From the NCBI GenBank assembly GCA_033765145.1, contig JANRIH010000009.1:1-64000 (forward strand): 64,000 nt of DNA, written 5' to 3'. This document shows positions 36,949 through 45,651 of this stretch, in pieces. Numbering within the stretch: position 1 is the stretch's first letter; each line of letters starts with the position of its first letter. The notes under the pieces were generated by a model, which made no database searches, was not told the origin of the DNA, and was given only the letters and a program-made list of their open reading frames with translations. This DNA is from JAGVSR01 sp033765145. Lineage in GTDB: Bacteria; Pseudomonadota; Alphaproteobacteria; Rhizobiales; Hyphomicrobiaceae. The position numbers and the translations under genes are program-made.

Positions 36949-37866
36949 ATGTTCGATCGCGTGAGGTCGATGGAGCGTCGGTCCATCGACTGCGGATTTC
37001 ATGAGGTGCGTTGTGTGTGCCGATCCGCCCGTCGCTCAAGGGCGACGGGACGCCTGTGGCTAACGCTCGTCGGCACCGCGATTGCCGCCGCCCTCGGGTC
37101 TCACAGCGCATTGTCCTGTCCGCCGTCGCCAGGGCAACCCATCTCTGTCGCCAAAGTCATCGACGCGACCAATCTGCGTCTCGACGATGGAAGCGACGTC
37201 ATGCTGGCCGGCATCCTCGCTCCGTCGCGTGCCGATGCGGGACCGGAAGTGGATCATTGGCCCGCGGAAGACGAAGCGCGAGCGATGGTGGCGCGCCTCC
37301 TGGCGACGGGGCGAGCGACCATTTCAAACGAGAAGATTGCCAAGGACCGATATGGGCGCCGGGTCGGGTCCGTCATCATCGTTCGGACCGATGGCGCGCC
37401 GCCGCTCTGGGTCGAGAAGGCCATGATCGAGGCGGGAGCGGCCAGGGTCGCGCCGCGGCCTGGCGAGCGGGCGTGCTATGCGCTGCTCCTCGAAGCGGAA
37501 CGCGTGGCGCGGCAACTCGGCATCGGGCTCTGGGCCAATCCAGCCTATGCGGTTCGCGACGCCGGCGAGACGCGGGCTCTCTTCGCGCGCTCTGGCCGGC
37601 TGCAATTGATCGAGGGGGTGGTCAGGCGCGTCACGCGCCGACGGACGCACGTCTTCATCGATTTCGGGGGTGACTGGAAACGCGACACGACTTCGGTCAT
37701 TGCACGAAAGCTCTTGAAAGACGGATCGGGCGTCGAGCGCGACCTCGGTCCGCTCGAAGGGCGGCGCATCCGGGTTCGCGGATGGGTCGAGCGGCGGTAT
37801 GGGCCATCCGTCGATCTCGCAGCTTACGAGGCGATCGAAATTCTCGATGGCGAAGTTGAGAAATGA
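36949..37866 (+). CDS. SNase-fold protein, probably catalytically inactive
   Basis: A 305-residue exported or anchored protein. A hydrophobic segment (LTLVGTAIAAALGSHSALS) follows a long basic N-terminus; the true start may be 36970 or a GTG near 37012. The thermonuclease-like domain is recognisable: VAKVIDATNLRLDDGSDVML, KDRYGRRVGSVI, WVEKAMIEAGAARV and RQLGIGLWANPAY. The active-site segment is MLAGILAPSR where the staphylococcal enzyme has RLLLVDTPE, so R35, D40 and E43 are replaced by M, L and S; only the R87-equivalent (DRYGR) remains. A second, C-terminal domain (about 205-300) is unassigned. Nuclease activity is unlikely. Confidence 0.78.
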   Translation: MFDRVRSMERRSIDCGFHEVRCVCRSARRSRATGRLWLTLVGTAIAAALGSHSALSCPPSPGQPISVAKVIDATNLRLDDGSDVMLAGILAPSRADAGPEVDHWPAEDEARAMVARLLATGRATISNEKIAKDRYGRRVGSVIIVRTDGAPPLWVEKAMIEAGAARVAPRPGERACYALLLEAERVARQLGIGLWANPAYAVRDAGETRALFARSGRLQLIEGVVRRVTRRRTHVFIDFGGDWKRDTTSVIARKLLKDGSGVERDLGPLEGRRIRVRGWVERRYGPSVDLAAYEAIEILDGEVEK

Positions 37867-37867
37867 A

Positions 37868-37896
37868 AGGACCGCCCGGGAATGCCGGACGGTCCT
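37868..37896. terminator. bidirectional hairpin between SNase-like gene and carD
   Basis: AGGACCG (37868-37874) pairs with CGGTCCT (37890-37896); CCGG on each side continues the stem around a five-base loop, with one mismatch. It lies one base after the plus-strand stop and 42 bases past the carD stop, so it can end both. Confidence 0.7.
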
Positions 37897-37938
37897 CATG
37901 TCGTATCCGATAAGATCGCGCCGACGATGCGATGTTCG

Positions 37939-39141
37939 TCAGGCGGCCTGGATCTCAGCGTCACCGCCCTCTTCGGCGACGCGACGCCCGCGCGCGCTCT
38001 TCGCGAGGACATCGGTGATGAGCTGCACGGCCCCGCGATCGTCAAGCTTCTCCACGGCCGCGATTTCGCGCGCCATACGGTCGAGCGCGTCCTCGTAGAG
38101 CTGTCGCTCGGAGTAGGACTGCTCGGGCTGAGCCTCGGACCGGTAGAGGTCGCGCACGACCTCGGCGATCGAGACGAGATCGCCGGAGTTGATCTTGGCG
38201 ACGTATTCCTGGGCGCGGCGGCTCCACATGGTGCGCTTGATCCGCGCGCGGCCCTTGAGGATCTCCATCGCCCGCTTCACGATCCCGTCGTCAGCGAGCT
38301 TGCGCATGCCGACGCTCTCGAGCTTGCCGGTCGGAACACGGAGCGTGAGCTTTTCCTTCTCGAATGTGATGACGAACAGCTCGAGCGAAATGCCTGCGAT
38401 CTCCTGTTCCTCGATCCCGACGATGCGGCCGACTCCGTGCGCGGGGTAGACGATGAATTCGTTCGTCTTGAACCCGTGACGCGAACTCACCGGCTTCTTC
38501 GGCTGGCTCATAGCCTGGGCGTTGATCGCCTGACGCGCCGCCATGGCCTTTTCGGCCAGGGCCTTCGGCGACATCGGGACCCCGCCGGCCGGAGCCGTGA
38601 GCTTCGGAGCCTGCGGGCCCTTGGCAAGTGCGGGCATGGTGCGAGCCGGGGCTGCGTTGGACGGGGCGGGCTTCGCGGTTGCGGCGGCGCTCGCCAGCGC
38701 CCCCGGACCGATAGCGACCTTGGGCTTAATGCCGGCGGCCATCGGCTTTGCGGGCGCGCCCGACTTTACAGGTGCCGCGGCCTCGACCGCCTTGGCGGCC
38801 GGAACCTTCGACGGGGCTGCGGTCTTGGCGACGGACTTAGCCGCGGATACCGGTGCCGGGGATTTGGACACAGGCGCCATCGGCTTCACAACCGACTTGG
38901 CGGGAGCGGTCTTGGCCTCAACCACGGTCTTGGCTGCAGGAGCCTTTGTCACCGGCTTTGCAGCCGGAGCGGCCGCGACGGGCTTCACGGTGGGCTTCTT
39001 CTGAGGAGTAACGGCCTTGGCAGCCACCGGCTTGGTGACCTGACGCACGACACGGGCTTCGGCCGGCTTGCCTGCCACCTTCTTGGCAGGAGCCGCCTTT
39101 ACGGACTTCGCCTTTGCCACAGTCTTCTTCTTTTGCGTCAT
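37939..39141 (-). CDS. carD: CarD/CdnL transcription factor with long Lys/Ala/Pro-rich arm
   Basis: A 400-residue regulator. The CarD/CdnL core (about 223-385), which binds RNA polymerase beta and stabilises open complexes, is complete: FIVYPAHGVGRIVGIEEQEI, LELFVITFEKEKLTLRVP, ILKGRARIKRTMWSRRAQEY and ALDRMAREIAAVEKLD. Typical alphaproteobacterial members are near 170 residues, so the first 218 are extra. That arm is built of K, A, P and V with repeated motifs such as AAPAKKV, APAAKTV and KSVVKPM, resembling histone H1 tails or AlgP. It may bind DNA non-specifically. The frame is continuous with no stop, so it is not an artefact. The ribosome site is AAGG before 39141. Confidence 0.9.
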   Translation of the reverse strand: MTQKKKTVAKAKSVKAAPAKKVAGKPAEARVVRQVTKPVAAKAVTPQKKPTVKPVAAAPAAKPVTKAPAAKTVVEAKTAPAKSVVKPMAPVSKSPAPVSAAKSVAKTAAPSKVPAAKAVEAAAPVKSGAPAKPMAAGIKPKVAIGPGALASAAATAKPAPSNAAPARTMPALAKGPQAPKLTAPAGGVPMSPKALAEKAMAARQAINAQAMSQPKKPVSSRHGFKTNEFIVYPAHGVGRIVGIEEQEIAGISLELFVITFEKEKLTLRVPTGKLESVGMRKLADDGIVKRAMEILKGRARIKRTMWSRRAQEYVAKINSGDLVSIAEVVRDLYRSEAQPEQSYSERQLYEDALDRMAREIAAVEKLDDRGAVQLITDVLAKSARGRRVAEEGGDAEIQAA

Positions 39142-39648
39142 GGGCCTTGTCTCACTCTCTCAAACAATCGTATGACCTCACCAGCGTGGTCTCGAAGACC
39201 GGTGAGTTAGGCCCATCGCTTCCAGGGAAGCGCGGGCCGCACAACATCCCGGCGCGGCTCGGTTCCCCTCGCCGATCCCAGGACATCTTTGGTGGCCGTT
39301 CAGGACGCGCCGAACAACCTTCCCTCCAGGCCGAGCAAAGCCCCACCGCCCTCTAAGCAGTGGATACAATCCAGCGCGTCGTCACGTTTCTTGCGTTGAC
39401 AGATGCACGATTTGTTCGCACCTGTTCTGGCTCAGTTCCCTTGGAGGGTTGACCCAAGGGTGACAATAACACAATCTTCACATGAATTGAAGGGTGGCCA
39501 CCCGCGACGCTTTCCGCACGGTTGTCCGGATCGTTAAATTCTATCTCAGGTCGCGACTAGTTTGCGCTCAACGGCGATCGACAAAGCGTTCTGCCGGCGC
39601 TGGGCCAACGGCGTCTGGCACGCGATCGAGTCCGGGCGCCGAGTACGT
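39142..39648. other. 507-bp region between fdxA and carD
   Basis: Both neighbours are minus-strand, so this is the 3' side of fdxA and the promoter side of carD. A TTGACC at 39449-39454 with CAATCT at 39472-39477 (17-base spacer) is a weak plus-strand promoter match without a gene to serve. I see nothing firmer. Confidence 0.4.
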
Positions 39649-39987
39649 TCAATCGCCTTCGCCGCCTTCGGCGCTGAAGTACTTCTCGTATTTGCCCTTC
39701 TCGTCACGGAACTGGTCGGCATCCGTGGGGGCGGCCTTCTTGGCCGTGATGTTCGGCCACTTGTCGGCGAATTGCCGGTTCAATTCGAGCCACTTCTCGA
39801 GGCCTGGCTCGGTATCGGGCTTGATCGCGTCGACCGGGCATTCCGGCTCGCAGACGCCGCAATCGATGCACTCGTCCGGGTGGATGACGAGCATGTTCGC
39901 GCCTTCATAGAAACAGTCGACCGGACAAACCTCGACGCAATCGGTGAACTTGCACTTGATGCAATTCTCATTGACGACGTAGGTCAT
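39649..39987 (-). CDS. fdxA: 7Fe ferredoxin
   Basis: A 112-residue ferredoxin of FdxA type. First cluster motif NENCIKCKFTDCVEVCPVDC (3Fe-4S side) and second CIDCGVCEPECP (4Fe-4S). The extended C-terminus with NRQFADKWPNITAKK is typical of alphaproteobacterial FdxA. The start at 39987 (MTYVV) is the family start. It carries electrons; its partner is not shown. It follows the S4 gene on the same strand with about 195 bases between. Confidence 0.95.
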   Translation of the reverse strand: MTYVVNENCIKCKFTDCVEVCPVDCFYEGANMLVIHPDECIDCGVCEPECPVDAIKPDTEPGLEKWLELNRQFADKWPNITAKKAAPTDADQFRDEKGKYEKYFSAEGGEGD

Positions 39988-40182
39988 GCGCGTCTCGTTG
40001 GTCTCCACGGCGCAGCGCGAGGAATTCGGCGCGCTGCCGGTCTCTAAATCAATCGGCCCGGATCGGTCGCTTTGGCGGCACCCAATCGGTCAACGGGCAC
40101 TCTTAGCGGCGTCGCCCGCTCCACACAACGAACAAATCGACAGTCGTCTCATAAGGTCTCCGCCGGGGCTCGATGTCGGTCG

Positions 40183-40665
40183 TCAGTGCGGCTCGCCCTT
40201 GAGACGGTCGGTTAAGCGCCGGTCGCGCTTGGTCGGCCGGCCCGAACCCGGCTCGCGGCGGCCGGCCGCTGGGTTTCTCCCCTGTCCTGCCGGCGACACG
40301 CCCGTCGATGCTGAGTTCTCAACCGGCGAAAGGTCCTCGACGATGAGGCGCGCGTCCGCAGGTGGGCCACGCCGGATACCGAGGGCCAGCACCTTCAAGA
40401 TCCGGACGCGGGGCCCGACGCTGGCGGTGATGACATCGCCCGGTCGGACCTGGTGAGCCGGCCGATCTGTCTTCACGCGGTTGACGCGGATCTTTCCTGA
40501 AGTGACGAGAGTGCTGGCCTGCGTTCGCGTCTTGGCGACGCGCGCGCACCAGAGCCACTTGTCGAGACGCTGGCTGTTCGATCCGGTTGCAGGACCGTCT
40601 TCGTCATCGGGATCGACTTCTCGATCCGCGGCGGCCATCGGCCCCGTTACGTGGGGTCCTGTCAC
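40183..40665 (-). CDS. S4-domain RNA-binding protein (Hsp15-like)
   Basis: A 160-residue basic protein with an S4 domain at about 33-95: RLDKWLWCARVAKTRTQAST, LVTSGKIRVNRVKT and RPGDVITASVGPRV, as in HslR/Hsp15, which binds stalled 50S subunits with attached peptidyl-tRNA. The Arg/Gly-rich C-terminus (about 120-160) is disordered. The GTG start overlaps the upstream helicase stop (GTGA), implying translational coupling; an ATG at 40638 is the alternative. Confidence 0.85.
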   Translation of the reverse strand: MTGPHVTGPMAAADREVDPDDEDGPATGSNSQRLDKWLWCARVAKTRTQASTLVTSGKIRVNRVKTDRPAHQVRPGDVITASVGPRVRILKVLALGIRRGPPADARLIVEDLSPVENSASTGVSPAGQGRNPAAGRREPGSGRPTKRDRRLTDRLKGEPH

Positions 40666-43600
40666 GAGGAACTCTTGTCGCGCGCGGCCTGCTCAAGCTG
40701 AGCGCGTAGCGCCATCAGCGCCGCGAACGGACTGTCGTTGTCGGCCTCCGCTTTGCGTGGCGGAGAGGCGCTGATCGTGCGGCCCTTGTTGCCGTCGTCC
40801 GACCTGCGGCGGTCCCGGTCGCGATCCCGTCGCTGGTCCCGGCCCCGGGCGCGATCACGGTTGGGGCCTTCGCCTTGTCTTTGGCTGTGACCGCGCTCAG
40901 CGCCTTTGCTCTCGTGCCGGCCATGCTGCGAGTCCCGGTTGCCGCCACGATGCCGATGGTCGTCGCGCCGGCGGTCGCCGCGATCTTGGGGCTGACCTTC
41001 GGTGTTCTCTTTGCCAGGGAATGCTGCGATGGCCGTGCCGGTATCGCCCGCCGCTGCGGCCAAGTCCGGCGACGTTGCGGCGCGTGGGTGACCTTGGCCC
41101 TGGTTCTGACCATGCCCCTGCCCCTGACCTTGCCCCTGGCGACGTTGGCGGTCGTGGCGATGCCGTCCCTCGTTTCGTCCCCGATTGCGCCGGTTCGCAT
41201 CGTCGCCGGTCTCTGCGCGATGATGCTTCTTCGGCCGCCACACGTCTTCGAAGACGTCCTCTGCGGGTGAAGCTTCCGCTGGTTTCGCATCGTCGATCGG
41301 CGCCACCGATTCCGCCGTCGTCGCTTCGGACGGGGGCGGGGTATCCGCGGGCGGTGTCGAGGTCTCGTCCATGGCGGGCAGCGGCGTTGTGCCCGCCTCC
41401 GCGCTCGCGGTGACTTCCGCCGCAGTCGTTTCGACGGGATTCGTTGGCTCGGCGGCGGGTGGCGTCGCGCGCTTCACGAGCCGGCGGTCGAGGCGGAACC
41501 CCAGGGCCTTCAGAACCTTGCCGAGTTCTTCGGGCGAGCAGCCGAGGATCGACATCATTTCAGGTGTCGTCGTGAAACCGCCGTCGCCCGTCGATCCGAT
41601 CGGCGTGGTTGCGTCCGGATTGCGGTCCTTGCGCCATGCGAGCAGCGGACGAATGAGATCCGCCAGGCGTTCGAGCATGTCGAAGCGCACGGCACGCGGA
41701 CCGCAAACGTGATAGCCGCAGGCGCGATAGAAGGCCTCGGGGACCGCCGGGTCGGCAGCGACAGATGTGAGGCCGGGGCGCGGAGGTTCCGGCAACTTGT
41801 CGGGCGAAAGACCGGCGCTCGCGGCGTTCTTGAGCGACCAGAGCGCGAGTGTCAGCTCGGCGGCAGCCGGTTTCAAGAGCAGCGGGAAATGGATGTTGAA
41901 GGCGCCGAAGCGGACACCGTACTTCCTCAATTGCGCGCGCGCATTCTGGTCGAGGCTCTTGATCTCCTCGGCGACCGCCTCACGCTTCAGGGCGCCTAGA
42001 TTTTCCTTCAGCCGGAATGCAATTCCGCGCGCGAGGCCGGTCACGTCCTCTGCCTTGTTAAGCTCGACGAGAGGCTTCAGTTTTTCGGCAACCGCCTCCC
42101 CGATAAAGGTCGTGAGACGCGACAGTACCTTTTCGCGATCGGCGGCCTGGAGATGCTCATCGGCCAGAAGCGCGACGGACGGCTTCAGCGGATCGTCGGT
42201 CGGCTCGAGCTTGGCGATCGGCTCGTTCTTCCAAAGAATTTCGCCCGTGCGCGCGACCTTGAATGCTTCGGGACCAGCCGCCGCTACGCGGCGGGCGCGC
42301 ATTCCGAGTTCGCCTGACAGAACGTGTGCGGCGGCACTGCGCGCCGCCTTGCCGTGAACGGTTTCCGTGTGCGTTTCGGGTGAGAACAGGAAGCCTTTAA
42401 GGCGCCCGACGTAGTGCTTCTCGACGTGGATGGCGCCATCCTCGGAAATCTCGGCGTTCATCTCTTCCTTGTCCCGCATCCCCTTCATGAGCGCGCTCGT
42501 GCGCCGATCGACGAAGCGCTGCGTCAGGCATTCATGGAGCGCGTCGGACAAGGCGTCCTCGATCGCGCGCGTCCTGCCCTGCCAATGCCCGGGGTCCTTC
42601 AGCCAGTCGGCGCGATTGGACACAAATGTCCAGGTGCGAATGTGCGCGAGGCGGTTCGCGAGCGTGTCGATGTCACCATCCGTGCGATCCGCGATCTCGA
42701 CCTGCTTGGCGAACCAGTCCTCGGAAATCGCTCCGGACGGACCCATTAGGTCCTTGTAGAGCGTGGCGACGAGTTCGGCATGGTTCTGCGAGGAGATCTT
42801 GCGATAGTCCGGGATCTGGCACACCTCCCAGAGCCGCGTGACCGCCGCTGTGCCCTTTGCGAACGCGCTCACCTCGCGATCGTCGGCAACCGTCTCCAGC
42901 GCGAGGACATCGTCAGCCATGCGGGCGCGCGTCAATCGCTGTTCATTCGGCAATTCGCGCAGGCTCTCGCGCAGGCTGTCGAGGGAGGTGAAGTCGAGCG
43001 TGCGATTGCGCCACTGGAGGACGCGCACCGGTTCGAAGGTATGGGTCTCGATCCGCTCAACGAGATCGGCGTCGAAGGGATCACAGGCGCCCGTCACGCA
43101 GAACGTGCCGTCATTCATGTGCCGACCGGCGCGGCCCGCGATCTGGGCGATTTCAGACGGCGTCAGATTGCGGAAGCTCTGTCCGTCGAATTTGCGAACG
43201 GCGGAGAAGGCGATCTGATCGACATCGAGATTGAGGCCCATGCCGATGGCGTCGGTCGCGACGAGAAAATCGACGTCGCCGGATTGGTAGAGTGCGACCT
43301 GGGCATTGCGCGTGCGTGGAGACAGGGCGCCGAGAACGACGGCCGTCCCGCCGCGCTGGCGGCGAATAAGCTCCGCGATCGAATAGACCTCGTTCGCGGA
43401 GAACGCGACGACGGCTGTGCGCTGGGGCAGGCGCGTGATTTTCTTTTCACCCGAGTAGGTGAGCTTCGACAGTCGCGGGCGGGTGATGAAGTTCGCGCCG
43501 GGGATGAGATCGGAGATGGCGCCGCTCATCGTCTGCGCGCCGAGGAGCAGAGTTTCCTGGCGGCCACGGGAATGGAGGAGCCGATCGGTGAAGACGTGGC

Positions 43601-43928
43601 CGCGCTCGGGGTCGCTCGCGAGTTGGACTTCGTCGATCGCGAGAAAGTCGACATCGACATCGCGCGGCATCGCCTCGACGGTGGCAACCCAATAGCGCGC
43701 GCGATCCGGCTTGATCTTTTCCTCGCCGGTCACGAGGGCGACTTTCTCCGCACCGACGCGCGCCGCGATCTTGTCGTAGACCTCGCGCGCCAGAAGCCGG
43801 AGCGGCAGACCGATCATGCCGCTGTCGTGCCCGAGCATCCGCTCGATGGCGAGGTGAGTCTTGCCGGTATTGGTCGGGCCCAGCACCGCCGTGACATTGC
43901 GGATGCGATGTTCGAGATCACTGCCCAT
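40662..43928 (-). CDS. SUV3-like ATP-dependent RNA helicase with long C-terminal tail
   Basis: A 1088-residue superfamily 2 helicase. Motif I GPTNTGKT is at residues 17-24, motif II LAIDEVQLASD, with LLLGAQTMSG, ATDAIGMGLN and QIAGRAGR further on. The order and the DEVQ box match mitochondrial SUV3 and bacterial relatives that act in RNA decay. About 600 residues of helicase are followed by a linker, then a C-terminal tail of some 250 residues rich in R, Q, G, H and E (for example RHRHDRQRRQGQGQG), probably disordered and RNA-binding. The start at 43928 (MGSDLEHR) is chosen; codons before it are unlike the family. The S4 gene is coupled to its stop. Confidence 0.88.
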   Translation of the reverse strand: MGSDLEHRIRNVTAVLGPTNTGKTHLAIERMLGHDSGMIGLPLRLLAREVYDKIAARVGAEKVALVTGEEKIKPDRARYWVATVEAMPRDVDVDFLAIDEVQLASDPERGHVFTDRLLHSRGRQETLLLGAQTMSGAISDLIPGANFITRPRLSKLTYSGEKKITRLPQRTAVVAFSANEVYSIAELIRRQRGGTAVVLGALSPRTRNAQVALYQSGDVDFLVATDAIGMGLNLDVDQIAFSAVRKFDGQSFRNLTPSEIAQIAGRAGRHMNDGTFCVTGACDPFDADLVERIETHTFEPVRVLQWRNRTLDFTSLDSLRESLRELPNEQRLTRARMADDVLALETVADDREVSAFAKGTAAVTRLWEVCQIPDYRKISSQNHAELVATLYKDLMGPSGAISEDWFAKQVEIADRTDGDIDTLANRLAHIRTWTFVSNRADWLKDPGHWQGRTRAIEDALSDALHECLTQRFVDRRTSALMKGMRDKEEMNAEISEDGAIHVEKHYVGRLKGFLFSPETHTETVHGKAARSAAAHVLSGELGMRARRVAAAGPEAFKVARTGEILWKNEPIAKLEPTDDPLKPSVALLADEHLQAADREKVLSRLTTFIGEAVAEKLKPLVELNKAEDVTGLARGIAFRLKENLGALKREAVAEEIKSLDQNARAQLRKYGVRFGAFNIHFPLLLKPAAAELTLALWSLKNAASAGLSPDKLPEPPRPGLTSVAADPAVPEAFYRACGYHVCGPRAVRFDMLERLADLIRPLLAWRKDRNPDATTPIGSTGDGGFTTTPEMMSILGCSPEELGKVLKALGFRLDRRLVKRATPPAAEPTNPVETTAAEVTASAEAGTTPLPAMDETSTPPADTPPPSEATTAESVAPIDDAKPAEASPAEDVFEDVWRPKKHHRAETGDDANRRNRGRNEGRHRHDRQRRQGQGQGQGHGQNQGQGHPRAATSPDLAAAAGDTGTAIAAFPGKENTEGQPQDRGDRRRDDHRHRGGNRDSQHGRHESKGAERGHSQRQGEGPNRDRARGRDQRRDRDRDRRRSDDGNKGRTISASPPRKAEADNDSPFAALMALRAQLEQAARDKSSS

Positions 43929-44073
43929 CGTGGCCCCCAAAGCCTCATCGCGTTCGCGGGGCTCAGCCCCACCGACGCCCGAAGGGCATGGCATCGGGAT
44001 CAGGTGAGATCAAGGCTTTCGTTTATTTATGGTCTTGTTTGGATTCACTGAGCGGAATGTCTTCGGGGTCGCA

Positions 44074-44952
44074 CTACTGGACGAGCGCGATCGCGTCGCC
44101 GGTCGGGCTCGTCAGATCGATGCGGGTCGCGTCGATCGAGACCCAGCCCGCCATGGTCGGAAGGCTGACGCGATAGGGCGCGAAGACCCCTGTTGCGCCG
44201 AGCGTCCGGAACGCGACTTCGATGCCGTCGTTCTCGGCCATGGACCGGGTTTCCGTATTGTCCCGATAGCCGCCGACGGGCGTGTATTTGACGCCGCAGA
44301 CCGTGCCGGTGACCGTGCGGCCGCTCGCCAATTGGATGGTTTCCGTTCGCCGGGCCACGAGGCGGATATCGAGCCGCTGACGGCCGTCGAAAATCGCGAC
44401 CTTGCGTCCGCAGGGCTGCCCTTTCTCGGGCCGCGTCAGGGCTAGGACGGCGCTCAAGGGGTCGAGAACCGATTTCACGTGGGCCGGCGCCAGCGGTACG
44501 AAGTCGGGCGGGTCGATCATCGCAGGCTCGCTGGCGAGGGCCGTCACGGTCCCTTTTTCGAAGCCCATTCGTACGGCGCCAGACCGGGCGCTGCTGTCGA
44601 AGTCGAACGTATAGCTGTCCGGCCGCAGCTTGCCCTCCGAGACGGCGCCCGCGACGCGGGTCACGCCCTTCCAGCGGAAGGCGCCCAGAAGGGCCGAAAT
44701 CTCGACATCGCTCGAGGCATGATAGGCCGTATCGCCGACATGCGTCTCGAGGCGCATGGTGCCGATCTCAAAGCCATTGAAACTTATGGCGTAGCTGGCG
44801 CCAAGGTCCGCGAGTTCTGGGCCGGCCTCAGGACCGGCCGCCGCGGGATTGGCGGCGAGAGCGGCGGCCGTGGCCGCGGCGACGAGGGACGTCCGCGCGG
44901 GACGGCGGAACAGCTGCGCGAGGGTCGCGGCGAGGGACGGGACGCAGGACAT
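44074..44952 (-). CDS. DUF3108 periplasmic protein
   Basis: A 292-residue exported protein of DUF3108. Signal-like segment at about 22-40 (SLVAAATAAALAANPAAA). The domain has YAISFNGFEIGTMRLETHVG, AHVKSVLDPLSAVLAL and KVAIFDGRQRLDIRL. The family is periplasmic and uncharacterised. It diverges from rpmB and sits after the helicase, 145 bases away. Confidence 0.88.
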   Translation of the reverse strand: MSCVPSLAATLAQLFRRPARTSLVAAATAAALAANPAAAGPEAGPELADLGASYAISFNGFEIGTMRLETHVGDTAYHASSDVEISALLGAFRWKGVTRVAGAVSEGKLRPDSYTFDFDSSARSGAVRMGFEKGTVTALASEPAMIDPPDFVPLAPAHVKSVLDPLSAVLALTRPEKGQPCGRKVAIFDGRQRLDIRLVARRTETIQLASGRTVTGTVCGVKYTPVGGYRDNTETRSMAENDGIEVAFRTLGATGVFAPYRVSLPTMAGWVSIDATRIDLTSPTGDAIALVQ

Positions 44953-45192
44953 TTTTTGTTACACCACTGGTACTTGGGTCGCTCGGGGTCCGGACACTCC
45001 GCGAGAGCGGCTAACACTCACCCCGCCGGTTCGGTTCCCTACTCTGATCCAGCCGACACTACCCGCGAAATGGTAAAGGGTTCGCTTATCCCCGGCCGAT
45101 TTCGGGAAAACCGATAGTCAAACCCTGAGTGTTGCCGCGCGGCGTAGTGAGCTGGTGCGGACCGGTCGACGGCCCGTTATCGGCGTAGGTGC

Positions 45193-45222
45193 TTGACGGT
45201 TCCCGTGCCGCTCCACTATAGA
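45193..45222 (+). promoter_or_regulatory. sigma70-type promoter of rpmB
   Basis: TTGACG (45193-45198) and TATAGA (45217-45222) are separated by 18 bases, close to consensus. Transcription should start near 45229. The region 44953-45344 is shared with the divergent DUF3108 gene. Confidence 0.75.
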
Positions 45223-45231
45223 CACGTCATC

Positions 45232-45270
45232 GCCCCGCCGATCGCTCGGCGGGGCATCCATTTTTGGATG
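45232..45270 (+). promoter_or_regulatory. two hairpins in the rpmB leader
   Basis: GCCCCGCCG (45232-45240) pairs with CGGCGGGGC (45247-45255), a perfect 9-bp stem with a six-base loop. CATCCA (45255-45260) and TGGATG (45265-45270) form a second small hairpin with TTTT loop, overlapping the first by one base. They begin within about five bases of the expected start site. A T run sits between the two, so an attenuator is possible. Roles are inferred: leader protection, attenuation or L28 autoregulation. Confidence 0.55.
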
Positions 45271-45344
45271 TATCCCATCCCAAAGCTCAAAACCGTGCCC
45301 GCGCCCCGAGACTGGTGGGCTGCTGCGGCCGAGGAGAATTGAAC

Positions 45345-45638
45345 ATGACACGGCGCTGCGAACTCACGGGGAAGCTGCCGCTCTCGGGCCAGCTCCGGAG
45401 CCATGCCGAGAACAAGACGAAGCGGAAATTCCGCCCGAACCTCGTTCACGTCACGCTTCTTTCGGAGACGCTGGAGAAGCCGGTCAAGCTGCGCATCAGC
45501 GCCCACGCGCTGCGCTCGGTTGAGCACAACGGCGGTCTCGATGCCTTCCTCTTGAAGTCGCGCGAGGATCAGCTTTCGGAGCAGTGCCAGAAGCTCCGCC
45601 GCGAACTCCTGAAGGCTCGGACCGCCGCCGCGGCCTGA
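45345..45638 (+). CDS. rpmB: 50S ribosomal protein L28
   Basis: A 97-residue ribosomal protein. The start is 45345 with GAGGAG seven to twelve bases upstream; earlier in-frame codons are leader. The L28 core is clear: RRCELTGKLPLSG, AENKTKRKFRPNLVHVTLLS and VKLRISAHALRSVEHNGGLD. The C-terminus (EQCQKLRRELLKARTAAAA) is alphaproteobacterial. It converges on bioZ, 13 bases away. Confidence 0.97.
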   Translation: MTRRCELTGKLPLSGQLRSHAENKTKRKFRPNLVHVTLLSETLEKPVKLRISAHALRSVEHNGGLDAFLLKSREDQLSEQCQKLRRELLKARTAAAA

Positions 45639-45651
45639 TCCGGTTCTCTGC

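Noticed and set aside
39361..39480. Plus-strand promoter TTGACA/TTGACC near 39396 and 39449
   Set aside because: The -10 matches are poor and no plus-strand gene follows.
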